Positions 35,678 through 45,860 of a stretch of DNA of 64,000 bases are shown here, piece by piece; position 1 is the stretch's first letter, and each line of letters begins with the position of its first letter. This DNA is from Liolophura sinensis (taxonomy: Eukaryota > Mollusca > Polyplacophora > Chitonida > Chitonidae). The notes beneath the pieces are model-generated. The model was not told the origin of the DNA and searched no databases. It saw nothing but the letters and a program-made list of their open reading frames with translations. Where the stretch lies: positions 13,459,606 through 13,523,605 of the forward strand of contig NC_088305.1 of the NCBI RefSeq assembly GCF_032854445.1, in the 5' to 3' direction. Position numbers and translations under genes: made by a program.

Positions 35678-35881
35678 GGGCCAGTTTAGCAAAGACATGT
35701 CTGACTTAAGTTAAAATTTCGAACGTTGTCACAAGGCTTAGTTTTTGGATTTAGAAGTTGAAATTTTTAAACACTGGCCTTAAGATAAGATTGATTAGGT
35801 CTTCAAAATTTTGACTTGAAAAAGGCTTGAAAATGAGCTCTAAAATCATGTTTCAAATTTGGATTTGTGGAATCGGGCTCT
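35678..35881. mobile_element. Degenerate inverted-repeat element (MITE-like)
   Basis: Left end GGGCCAGTTTAGCAAAGACA resembles the reverse complement of the right end (GAGCCCGATTCCACAAATCC), with AAATTTC/GAAATTT-type continuations. Next to it, CCGTTATCACGAAGCGAGC (from about 35912) resembles the terminus of the element at 46380. Mismatches are many, so the boundaries are approximate. Confidence 0.45.
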
Positions 35882-35945
35882 GACCTTTAGTATTCAACTT
35901 GCAGGATCTGACCCCGTTATCACGAAGCGAGCTTACACTTAAGTG

Positions 35946-36988
35946 AAAATTTAAATCATTAAACAGGGTATGTTCTTTACCCGCTGTAACTCTCATTTTG
36001 CGGTGCTGGCCAAGTGGCCTAAGCTATCAACGAACACATAGCGTTAGCGATTAGGTGCCTGACTCTGGGTTTAATGGTTCGAAACCAGGAGTGGTCTCGA
36101 CTAATTTTCAGCTTTAGAATCTGTGTTACACCCCGATTAAAGATAGTATTGTTTAAACAAGATTAAAAGATATCTCTCTTAGCGAAACCGCTTTACAAAG
36201 TAACCGCACAGCTAAACTCTGAAGCCAAATTTCTAAGACGAAGTACAATGTATATTGGGAGGGTGTTTCAGCAGTCATACACCCGGTAATGTGAACCTGT
36301 CCCTTTAAGGTCTAGCTAGATTTCACTGCTGTCGGTCAGATGACCATTAACCATTCCCTGACGCTGGAGGTTATAGAAGCTGAATTGTGTGTATAACCTG
36401 TACCGGTGTTACGCCGTGAAATGCTGAACCTGTTCATTATCGGCTTTTGTTTCAAAATGCCCAGTCACGCTTCATATGTTCAGCGCCGTTTGTAATCACA
36501 AAGTAGTCACGCAGCTCGATTGCTCTCCCACTTTCTGTGCTCTCTGTAAAGCTGTGAGATAAAGGAATTTCCGGAAATGCCTCTAAATCCTCTGTTAGGG
36601 AAAAAACCTGTTTGTCTTTTGTTTGCGCTGTCAATTACTGGTGTATAACATAGGGTTAGTCAGATGACGTTACTGTTTACAAAGACGTAGGCATAGGTAA
36701 GAGTGTGATTAAACTTGAGCTGTTCAGGACGGCTTGCACATCCGATTGCGCTATTTTAGCACAGTGATATGTCAATGTTACTGACCACATGTATTTCTCT
36801 TAGTATTTATGTATTAAATTTGTCAACTTGAACGGAAAACTTTGCGTGCCTGTATCACCCAATATCCGTGCGTTACTATCACATTCCATTGTGGGTAACT
36901 TGCAGGTGTCTGCTACATAGAAAAAGTTCAACTAACATGTAGTGGGATCATCAACGCTTTTAATTATTCTTGCTTGAATTGAGGTCAA
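35946..36988. other. tRNA-like repeat head and a weak minus-strand exon candidate
   Basis: At about 36003-36105, CTGGCCAAGTGGCCTAAG and TGGTTCGAAACCAGG resemble tRNA A and B boxes, but the intervening fold and acceptor stem are not tRNA-like, so it is likely a SINE head. On the minus strand a good acceptor (ttttttccctaacag) near 36595-36609 precedes about 48 open codons to a stop at 36452. The peptide is hydrophilic and unrecognised. Confidence 0.3.
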
Positions 36989-37115
36989 AACATTTTGTCT
37001 ATTTTTTTGATTGGTGCTTCACGTCTTACTCAAGAATATTTAACGCATACGACGGCGGCCAGCATTATGGTGGGAGGAAACCGGGCAGAATTCGGGAGAA
37101 ACAGAACGTTTTGTC
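36989..37115 (-). mobile_element. SINE family A, 3' fragment with target-site duplication
   Basis: Minus-strand copy (37000-37104) with TTGATTGGTGCTTCACG, CGGCGGCCAGCATTATGGTG and GGAGGAAACCGGGCAG. Flanks AACATTTTGTC (36989-36999) and AACGTTTTGTC (37105-37115). Confidence 0.87.
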
Positions 37116-37434
37116 ACCATAATGACCATGTGGAAAATTTCCACATCTTTCAAAACACAGAAAAACCATTGAACATATATAAACAGTGCCCAGTGCTCCA
37201 GCTCTCTTCAGTTCGGAGGCAAAATATTCAACCCAATCGGATCCAATACGCAAGAACCCTCCAGAAATGTGGTGAAGCTTGCGACGATTTAGGAGCGCTT
37301 TGTAAATTAGTTCGTTGTATTACTCGGATAGCATTTTCGTTCAGGTTTTCTTCACAATAAAATCTGATTGCCTTATGTCTTAAACATTCATTTCGGGAGG
37401 CATATATGTCGGAACAGTTCAACAGCGGTTACTT

Positions 37435-39257
37435 AGCAAGCCACGTAGTGGGTAGGAACTATTCAATCAGCACTATATGGGCAGTACTTAGTTGGTTACC
37501 TGTGTGGTGGGTAGGAACTATGTAGCCACTGTGGTACTCTTTAGTGGTTAAAGCGGTTAGCGTTGTAGTAGTCAGGGACTATTCAGTCAGTAGTATTCAG
37601 TCAGTACTGTGTTCTGAAGTGGTTAGCGCTGTACGCAGGGACTATTTAGTCAGTACTGTGTTGTGTAGTGGTTAGCACTGTAGTAGACAGGGACTATTCA
37701 GTCAGTAGTGTGTTGTCTAGTGGTTAGCGCTGTAGTAAGCAGGGACTATTCAGTCAGTACTGTATTGTGTAGTGGTTAGCGCTGTAGGCAGGGACTATTC
37801 AGTCAGTACTGTGTTGTGTAGTGGATAGCGCTGTAGTGAGCTGGGACTATTCAGTTAGTACTGTGTTGTGTAGTGGTTAGCGCTAAAGTAGACAGGGACT
37901 ACTCAGTCAGTACTGTGTTGTGTAGTGGTTAGCGCTGTAGTGGGCAGGGATTATTCAATCAGTACTGTGTTGTGTAGTGGTTAGCGCTGTAGTGGGCAGG
38001 GACTATTCAGTCAGTACTGTGTTGTGTAGTGGTTAGCGCTGTAGTGGGCAGGGACTATTCAGTCAGTACTGTGTTGTGTAGTGGTTGGAGATGTAGTAGA
38101 TAAGGACTATTCAATCAGTACTGTGTTGTGTAGTGTTTAGAGTTGTAGTGGGCAGGGACTATTCAGTCAGTACTGTGTTGTGTAGTGGTTAGCGCTGTAG
38201 TGAGCAGGAACTATTCAGTCAGTACTGTGTTGTGTAGTGGTTAGCGCTGTAGTGAGCAGGAACTATTCAGTCAGTACTGTGTTGTGTAGTGATTAGCGCT
38301 GTAGTGAGCAGGGACTATTCAGTCAGTACTGTGTTCTGTAGTGGTTAGCGTTGTAGGCAGGGACTATTCAGTCAGTACTGTGTTGTGTAGTGGATAGCGC
38401 TGTAGTGGGCAGGGACTATTCAGTCAGTACTGTGTTGTGTAGTGGTTAGAGCTGTAGTAGATAGGGACTATTCAGTCAGTACTGTGTTGTGTAGTGGTTA
38501 GCGCTGTAGTGGGCAGGGACTATTCAGTCAGTACTGTGTTGTGTAGTGGTTAGCGCTGTAGTAGATGGGGACTATTCGGTCAGTACTGTGTTATGTAGTG
38601 GATAGCGCTGTAATGGGCAGGGACTATTCAGTCAGTACTGTGTTGTGTAGTGGATAGCGCTGTTGTGAGCAGGGACTATTCAGTAAGTACTGTGTTGTGT
38701 AGTGATTAGCGCTGTAGTGGGGAGGGGCTGTTCAGTCAGTACTGTGTTCTGTAGTGGTTAGCGTTGTAGGCAGGGACTATTCAGTCAGTACTGTGTTGTC
38801 TAGTGGATAGCGCTGTAGTGGGCAGGGACTATTCAGTCAGTACTGTGTTGTGTAGTGGTTAGAGCTGTAGTGGGCAGGGACTATTCAGTCAGTACTGTGT
38901 TGTGTAGTGGTTAGCGCTGTAGTGGGCAGGGACTATTCAGTCAGTACTGTGTTGTGTAGTGGTTAGCGCTGTAGTAGATGGGGACTATTCAGTCAGTACT
39001 GTGTTATGTAGTGGATAGCGCTGTAATGGGCAGGGACTATTCAATCAGTACTGTGTTGTGTAGTGGTAAGCGCTGTAGTAGGCAGGGACTATTCAGTCAG
39101 TACTGTGTTGTGTAGTGGTTAGCGCTGTAGTGGGCAGGAACTATTTAGTCAGTACTGTGTTGTCTAGTGGTTAGCGCTGTAGGCAGGGACTATTCAGTCA
39201 GTACTGTGTTGTGTAGTGGATAGCGCTGTAGTGGGCAGGGACTATTCAATCAGTACT
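37435..39257 (+). repeat. 52-bp minisatellite, about 35 units
   Basis: Unit: TTCAGTCAGTACTGTGTTGT, GTAGTGGTTAGCGCTGTAGT, GGGCAGGGACTA. Some units lack about 4-6 bases after GCTGTAG. The first units (37435-37600) are degenerate, and the array ends at ATTCAATCAGTACTAAG. The TAGTGGTTAGCG stretch resembles a tRNA A box. Confidence 0.95.
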
Positions 39258-41188
39258 AAGATGGATAGACCGTACTGATTTTGACAGGGAATTCAGTAAG
39301 GAAAGTGTTATTGAGGACAGACGGGTTTTAATGTTGGCATAGTGTAGTCACCAGGGAGAAGTCGGTGGGCATTGTATGGAAGCTTTAATACTTTAATGGA
39401 AATCGGGTAGTGACTTGGCAAAAAAGTAAATTGCTAGTTCAATATTGGACAGAGAGAGGTAGGTCAGCTCTGGATGCATGATCACAGGTGCAGTAAGTGG
39501 ACTCCAATCTTTTTAGTGTTCATGAAGTAGGCAGGGTTTATTAATGTAATACTGTAGTCGATTAGAGTGAATAGTTTGTAGTGGACAGATCTAAGCTCAA
39601 GACTTCAATCTGAGCCCAGGCTTTAGACTTTGAAGCTGTCGCGAAACACGCGGGGATACGTCTTGGTCATACGGGTTATGCAAGCGAAAATCGTTGAATA
39701 AGGGTATAAACACAGTGGCGAATCACCTTTTGTCTGTAAATACATAACATCAAAGTAAATGAATACACAACATCAAAGTAAATGAATTCTTGTTCACGTG
39801 TGTTATATATATATCATTATGGTGCCAATCCTCGTCTGTATTTGGATACAGTTTATAAATGAATCAACCGCATTTAGTGACGATCATCGCCACCATACTT
39901 TGCAATTAGCTTGGTTGTGCATTTCCTTTTACGCTCTTTTTGAGACGTGTCTAAAAACTACACTTGTGCCGGAAACGAGGAGCTCGAGACTGTTTCGACG
40001 CCAAGCTTCACGACTGTCCCTATTTTGAGTCCATTCGCCCCAAGGATATTAAAAAAAAAATATCATACCATCATCATTGTTCTTGATTAAAGGAGCCAAT
40101 TTGTTTCTTTTCACTATTGCTTTAAACTTGAAAGCACCCATGAATTTTAGTGTTCATCGTTTATGTTAATTTTGCTTGTTTTCCTGTTGAACACAAATTT
40201 CGCATTATAATGATGTCGTAACGGTTAGTTCTTATTGACCTTATTTCTGAGGAGCACGTGCCACCAGTCAATCCACTTTTTCTCTTACATAACTAGTTTT
40301 TATGAGTGGATGAAGCAGACAGATTTCGTTCAAACCAACAACATTTCGTAAAACACCTGCCAGATGTCTATATTTATCCAAAACCGCAAACACACCACAA
40401 GATTGTGTGAAGAGCAGAGAATACCTGTTGTCCATTAATCTCGTTTCGTAAGTTAAACGATACGCAAGGCTCTGTTATTCATTTTTAATTGTGTAAATTT
40501 TTTTTATCAGGGGGTCAATTTTTCCGTACGTTTTAATACACAGTTTTAGGACTTTTTTCCTTAATTGAACAAAGACAAAACGCTTGCTTTAGCGATCTCT
40601 ACTCTTACTTTCACCTGGTTAATTCTTCAGATATTTATTTCTATCAAACATCTCTTTGTATGGACGTAAGTATGCTTGGGGTTTTACGTGGTAGGCCTAC
40701 GTAAAAAAAAATCAGTCACATAACGACGAGGAGTCATTAGATGTGTGTACATCTCTTTGTAAAAACCGGCCCTCTCTTAAAAGTTTTAAATGTACCACAT
40801 ATTGTATATATAACATGCGATCCTACATCTTAATTTACCAGTTTTAGGCCGACTTCTCGGACTAGGGACGATATTTGTTAATCTCCTTCTACTGAAACAG
40901 AATACGACGGACATTATGTGTATGTTGAATGTGAACTAAAATTATCTGTCAGATAATGAGCATACGTAGAAGTCTATCGCCACGATATGGCTGCTAGGTG
41001 ACTGAAGTGTTGTTAGCTCATAAACATTCATGAACAATTATTCACTCATTTATTCACATAAGCGATTCGGAATCTGGAGTATATTCTTGTAGCTCACTTA
41101 GCGTTGAAACACTTCTGTCATATATCTATAGCTATTTATCTAAAGCCTTTCTCCAATATCTCATCTTCATATTGTCAATTTATTTCTT
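39258..41188. other. No recognisable gene
   Basis: AT-rich sequence upstream of the activin-like coding exon. AACATCAAAGTAAATGAAT is duplicated at about 39747-39785. An ATG frame at 39798-40028 is not recognised. Confidence 0.4.
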
Positions 41189-41272
41189 TGATTTACAGCA
41201 GATTTTTGCGGAAATTCCGTGGATTTACCTTTACCTGTACTTGTTTCAGCCTTGCCACTGACAGCGCTGGAC
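41189..41272 (+). other. Splice acceptor and 5' UTR portion of the activin-like gene
   Basis: A pyrimidine-rich tract (tttatttctttgatttacag) ends in AG at 41197-41198, followed by a 74-base leader before the ATG at 41273. This suggests that transcription starts further upstream and that at least one earlier exon is non-coding. An alternative is that 41199-41272 is coding and continues an upstream coding exon, since the frame is open. The signal peptide starting at the ATG argues against that. Confidence 0.6.
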
Positions 41273-41651
41273 ATGCTGCCAACCCAGGCCTTGCTGAGGT
41301 TGGCAATTAGTTTGGTGGCCATTGTGATAGCTCCGGTGGAAGTGACGTCATCCTACACACCGGCACTTCCGGAGCAGCTGTACAAAGCTCGCCCTGGCGT
41401 CGGTCGCTGTGTTAACTGTACTAGAACGATTGTAGGCCTTAACAGATCAGTGACGGAGAAAATTGAACTGGAGCGAATTAAAGACCGGATTATGAGAAAA
41501 CTTGGCTTGAAAACTATACCAGGACTAACTGCAGAAGCGCTTACGACAACTGAAGTTAGTAAATCTGAAGTGAATGTCAGCAAGGCGCCTAAGGATGATC
41601 AACCGGGCATGTACCAGTACATCGACATCATCTCCAAAGCAGAGCCACCAG
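41273..41651 (+). CDS. Activin/inhibin-beta-like ligand, coding exon 1
   Basis: First coding exon of a secreted TGF-beta superfamily ligand of the activin/inhibin-beta type, residues 1-126 plus the first base of codon 127. The start chosen is the ATG at 41273 (G at -3). It begins a good signal peptide with hydrophobic core LLRLAISLVAIVIA (residues 7-20). The frame stays open upstream only to a TGA at 41189, and a 3' splice site (atttacag, AG at 41197-41198) lies between, so the exon probably starts at 41199 with 5' UTR. The prodomain carries a CVNC motif (C46, C49) followed by ELERIKDRIMRKLGL (residues 66-80). This matches the CxxC-then-amphipathic-helix arrangement known from activin beta prodomains. 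Sequons are at N48, N57 and N101. The exon ends CCACCAG with donor GTAAGC at 41652. The reading frame and exon join are seen directly; family membership rests on motif recognition. Confidence 0.92.
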
Positions 41652-43668
41652 GTAAGCATAAGCTCTTCAAAGTCTAGGGAAGCATTAGCTTGAAATATAT
41701 GTCAGATGAAACATTGTGCAGGAAAATAAGACCACTTTCTCTCTAGTAAAGTGCATTTAAAACATTGGATTCGACAGTGGCCTTTTCTGGCTGTACATTG
41801 ACCAGTGACATCACATCAGCTATTGCCACTTAACGCACTTGGACGTATCACAGCATTAGAAAAACATATATAAGGACTCAAAGACTACCGCACACTTGTT
41901 AAAAACGTTTTACTGTTTTGGAAACATTCTTTAAAAAACAAACGATTTGTTTTCCAGAACAATGTTTAATGACCTTTCAAATATTCTTTATTTTCGAGTT
42001 TTCTTTGCCTTGAAAACTTGAGCCCTCTGATCAATGAATAAGAGTCCCCTGGATAGGAATTTTAAGATGAATTTATCAGTTTTCCAGTAAAATTGTAATT
42101 AGTCATCATCGGAGTGTCGTCAGAGTGGATCGTGACCTTGCCAGTGACCTTGCCGGGACTTGGTGGAAGAAAGAATTCAATACAAGTTAGGCGTTGGTAC
42201 GACTTTAACGGTTTAAATGCTAAAAATAATGAAATATTTAGAATTTTGAAAAAAAACATTGAAAGCCATTTCACCGATATTGTGACACTCAGATTTATGG
42301 TGACCGGAAAGTAAACGGATTCTCAGAAAAACCTAAAAGACGTATTTGAAATTGCATCATAGCCCACTAAAACTCGGAATATGTTTGGTGCACATTCGAT
42401 GGCCTACCGTGACATTGCCGTCTTCGTAAAGATGGACTCTTCTATGTAAAGCCTATGCCCTCCACCACACACAATCTTAACCACGGAGTCCTTTCGCATG
42501 CATTTTTAGTTTTGCTCTACACCTTTAATCTCGAAAGGTTTAATAAAAATGTTTGGGTTGAGATTCCATATGATTTTGTTTTGACCTCGTAACAGGTGAT
42601 ATCATCACCGAGCCACTATCCATAAATCGCTGGTTGGGGAGCTAGCGGGGATGTGGCTCGATGATCACCAAATAAATTCAGAAGACAGCGTTGTAACGCA
42701 ACATCAGCGATGTACAATTTATCAATGGTAGGAATATCCAATACAACTGATTAAATGCGAACCAGAACACACTCTGGATTTGCAGTGTAGGAGTACACAA
42801 ACCTACTAGTGTGACAGTAAGTTCCTATCTGCCTTACCAAGTTAAGGTAAGGCCTTCTATACTAAATCAAACATCTAATTAAGTACCAGTACCTGACATG
42901 CTCTGACTTGCTAGGCAGGCAGGTGAAAGGAACTTACGGGATTGGTATCAAAACGTCTGCCGGCCAAATCTGTGAGATTAATAAACAATAGGTCTACTAG
43001 TTCAAGCCAAAGCAGGTGCATGGCCTTGCTCATCGGCAGACCTATGAGTGGGCTGACGCACAATTACCAGATTATTGCAATGGACATAGTAAATACAATG
43101 TTGACATTAATTTGCGCCCTGATAACAATATATTAAGACAAATATCTTGAAATTTCAATTAATACTGGAAATCAGTATTCTGACGTTTGTAATTTTGACT
43201 GAAATGAAAATGGGCTTTGCAAAAGGTGCTGAGGGCCCTGTCATTCCGGTCACTGGGTTCACTCTGTGTAGCGAGAGAAGAAATTCGATTCTGTAACTAT
43301 ATGAACAGCTATAAGCAAAGCTACTAGCCAGGTCATGGACATAAAGGTAGTATTCATAAAGATGAAATAATCTTCACTCCAACAGGCCAGTCAAACAAAT
43401 AATCAGTTTTCCGGCACAATTCCGTGAAACAAAAGTATGGATATATTGACATTGTGTTTGCTTTTTGGAAGACTATAGCGGTATGTCTTATCCCTTCTTA
43501 TCATGTAATGTTTTTATTATCAGGTAAACGTTACAATAACTTTGCAGGTATATGGACGGGAGTGTTAGATTATACATAGTGTGTTTGTCAGAAAACTAGT
43601 CCTTTTCACCTCAACAGAAAAAAAATGATCTGCATAAGTACTAAGGCTGTATCGCATTATCTTTTCAG
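41652..43668 (+). other. Intron 1 between coding exons (GT-AG, phase 1)
   Basis: A 2,017-bp intron interrupting the prodomain, donor CAG|GTAAGC and acceptor TTTTCAG|AT. It is supported because both flanking frames resume exactly and give a continuous TGF-beta preproprotein. A degenerate inverted-repeat element occupies 41691-42020. The rest (42021-43668) holds no recognisable gene or SINE; an open frame on + at 42114-42314 gives no recognised protein. Confidence 0.9.
41691..42020. mobile_element. Degenerate inverted-repeat element in intron 1, related to the one at 53398
   Basis: The left part (ATATATGTCAGATGAAACAT, TGTGCAGGAAAATA) and right part (CCAGAACAATGTTTAATGAC, CTTTCAAATATTC, TTCTTTGCCTT) match the two termini of the TTAA-flanked element at 53398-53868. 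Its outer ends are eroded and the TTAA is no longer clear. It begins only 40 bases after the exon 1 donor. Confidence 0.7.
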
Positions 43669-44537
43669 ATGGTATCAACGATAAAAGCGTTCTTCAGTTT
43701 AAAGTGCAAGAGAAAAAGAAGGAAGACGGCGTGGGTGTCCATAGGGGATACCTTTACGTCTTCCTGAAGAAACGCGGGAAAAAATTGAAAGGAAACAAAC
43801 GCATCACTTTGCGAATTTCCACAGTCGATGACAAGGGCAAACCCGATGAATTATTGACTTCGCTGAAAATGCGACTAAAAGAATCGAAATGGCAAAAAAT
43901 CGGCCTGCCCTCTGACCTTCTAAATGGGGTGTTGAAAAACCCTAGCTCTCCGCTTAAGCTACATGTGCGGTGTAAAAAGTGCAAGAAAAGTGTCAAACCC
44001 ATTCTTCTCTTTAAATCAAACAAGAACAGACGTAAGACAAGAAAAGGTCGTACACGTAAACAGCATCGGAATAGGAAGCCATCTTTGAACAAAAAGCGTC
44101 CGCTGATAGTCATCCACACACGAACTTTGAGGACGCGTTCTAAGAGGCATACGCTCAGCTGTGTGCGGGGATCAAGCGAGCATGCGCATCCCCATAACGC
44201 CAGCATTGTAGGCGAAATCAACAACAACTGTTGTAAAAGATCCTATTATTTAAACTTTACGGATATAGGCTGGGACGATTGGATCATTTCGCCGGAAGGA
44301 ACCGTTGTCGCTGAGTGCAACGGCCGTTGTGGCAACAGGAGGCCAACCTCCTTCCTGGACTCCGTGTCGTCACGCGGACAGCCTTCCGGTAGAGGGCGCC
44401 GTCAGCGGAACAGACAATGTCGTCCTACGAGAAGCTCGCCACTTGTCATGGTGTATTTTAACGAGTCTCTCCACGTCGTTCAGAGACGAATACCTGACAT
44501 GATAGTCTCGAGCTGTGGATGTCGGCAAGCGAACTAA
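43669..44537 (+). CDS. Activin/inhibin-beta-like ligand, coding exon 2 (prodomain end and mature domain)
   Basis: Second and last coding exon, residues 127-415, stop TAA at 44535-44537. It follows the acceptor cttttcag (AG at 43667-43668) and joins exon 1 in phase 1, recreating a GAT codon. Residues 228-231 are a second CxxC (CKKC) in the place where activin beta prodomains also have CxxC. Residues 243-270 are strongly basic. RSKR at 283-286 (44136-44147) is the expected furin site, leaving a 129-residue mature chain (44148-44534). The mature part has CC at 314-315, then FTDIGWDDWIISP, CNGRC (343, 347), one cysteine at 377, and a CGC end (409, 411). FTDIGWDDWII closely resembles activin rather than BMP. 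Eight cysteines are present where activins have nine: residue 376, expected to be the inter-chain cysteine, is Gln. The loop 348-376 is short and Arg/Gly/Ser-rich. Sequons lie at HNAS, LNFT and FNES. The protein should act extracellularly through activin-type receptors, but that is family knowledge, and this divergent chain may differ. Confidence 0.93.
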
Positions 44538-45064
44538 CAAAACACAGACGTATATATATGGGACCCACCCGTCTCACCATCCGCGGTATTTTGACGTTCT
44601 CAGTTTGTGTAGACGCTATCATCGACGAAACATCACTTTGATCTACTCACGGTATTCATCGCATTGAGCCGTATGCTCCTATAGTTGTGCCGTGTGAACA
44701 TATCAACGTGGCTGTTTTTCTCATTTTCTTTTTCTTAAATGCACTTTGAACAAGAGCCATTTGCTGTTAGTTCTACATGTAAAATGTTTTAATGCATTTA
44801 GCGCCGACTACTAAGAGAACACCGAGCGCTTTATGAAACATTGTATATTAAATCGATAATGGTCGCTGATGTATCTAGCCTACTGGCGAAAGCTGCTGAC
44901 GTATTCAACGCCCCTAGAGAGGGACTCATTGTACAGTAGTATTCGATAATCCTCAGTTAAAACCCATATACGTGTAACATTTTCGTCATTTTGTGCTACA
45001 AACGCATTATCATAGCATAGCTTAAACCTGCAGCTTCCTCGCACTCAGAACAATGAAGAATAAA
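44538..45064 (+). terminator. Probable 3' UTR with AATAAA polyadenylation signal
   Basis: The stop codon is followed by sequence with no recognisable coding content. The first AATAAA is at 45059-45064, about 520 bases after the stop, which is a plausible end of the activin-like transcript. There is no transcript evidence, so the exact end is inferred. Confidence 0.4.
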
Positions 45065-45550
45065 CGATTTTCGACTTCCAAGAAAATCTCACAAGAGCCA
45101 TGAGATTTGTGAGTGCAAACAACAGATTGCGGAAAGGCCTGAAGCTACTAAGCAGGATTTCATGGACGACGGTTGCACCTTTCGATTATTATTTATTTTG
45201 AATCTTATTTTTTATCTTCCAACGCATTCCATCAAAATGATGCATCTAATACTTTGTAGAGACATACAAAAGAAAGATGGATAATTTATATTCATATTAA
45301 TTCATAACTGGGCTGTACTCACTGGCCAAATCGAGATGTCCAGAGTAAAGTGACTGGCCTTCTTGCAGTTGCAACCTATGCTCGCAAAATCACGTGGCTC
45401 TCGCGAGATTCCAGCGTAAGTCGAAAACCCAATATTCACTTAGGTAATTATAGGCCACAGTATATAGTTAGCAGTCCCTATAGTGAGCAAAGGTTTCTTA
45501 ACACACCATTTTAACATGTTTGTAAACACAGAAAACATTTGTGTTGTATA

Positions 45551-45780
45551 AACACAAACTTGTGTTCTTTCCAACAAAAACCTTGTGCAATATTTGAAAA
45601 ATTATATCTTGTGTTGGTTTAACACAAGGTCTTGTGTTGAAAGAATACATGTTGTAAATAAAATACACAAGTTTTTGTTGTATTGCATAACTTACCTTAT
45701 TTTGGTTCAACACAAGTTTGTGTTTTATTCTCTTGTAACACAATTTTGTGTTCTGTTCTCTTGTAACACGTGTTTGTGTT
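45551..45780. repeat. Cluster of AACACAA/TTGTGTT palindromes
   Basis: Palindromic 16-18-mers of the form AACACAAnnTTGTGTT occur at 45551, 45621, 45709, 45737 and 45765. The last three are spaced exactly 28 bp apart with TTCTCTTGT between two of them, so they form a short tandem array. The last contains CACGTG. The open frames over it on both strands are artefacts. Confidence 0.8.
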
Positions 45781-45860
45781 GGGGGAACGTATTTCTTGTG
45801 CTGAAGTTCTCGTGCAAGATTTCAACACAAATGCTTTTTGTGTGTAAGTTTACAGTCACA

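Noticed and set aside
36003-36105. Possible tRNA gene (CTGGCCAAGTGGCCTAAG and GGTTCGAAACC)
   Set aside because: Box spacing and flanks do not allow an acceptor stem; more like a SINE head.
37435-39257. CRISPR-like array
   Set aside because: Units are contiguous 52-bp tandem repeats without unique spacers, in an animal genome.
41219-41677. Starting the activin-like protein at the GTG at 41219 and reading through to the stop at 41675-41677
   Set aside because: GTG is not a normal animal start. The ATG at 41273 gives a signal peptide, and reading past 41651 enters the intron after a consensus donor.
43754-44227. 157-codon minus-strand ORF over the activin-like exon
   Set aside because: Antisense shadow of the real coding exon, which has clear TGF-beta features on +.
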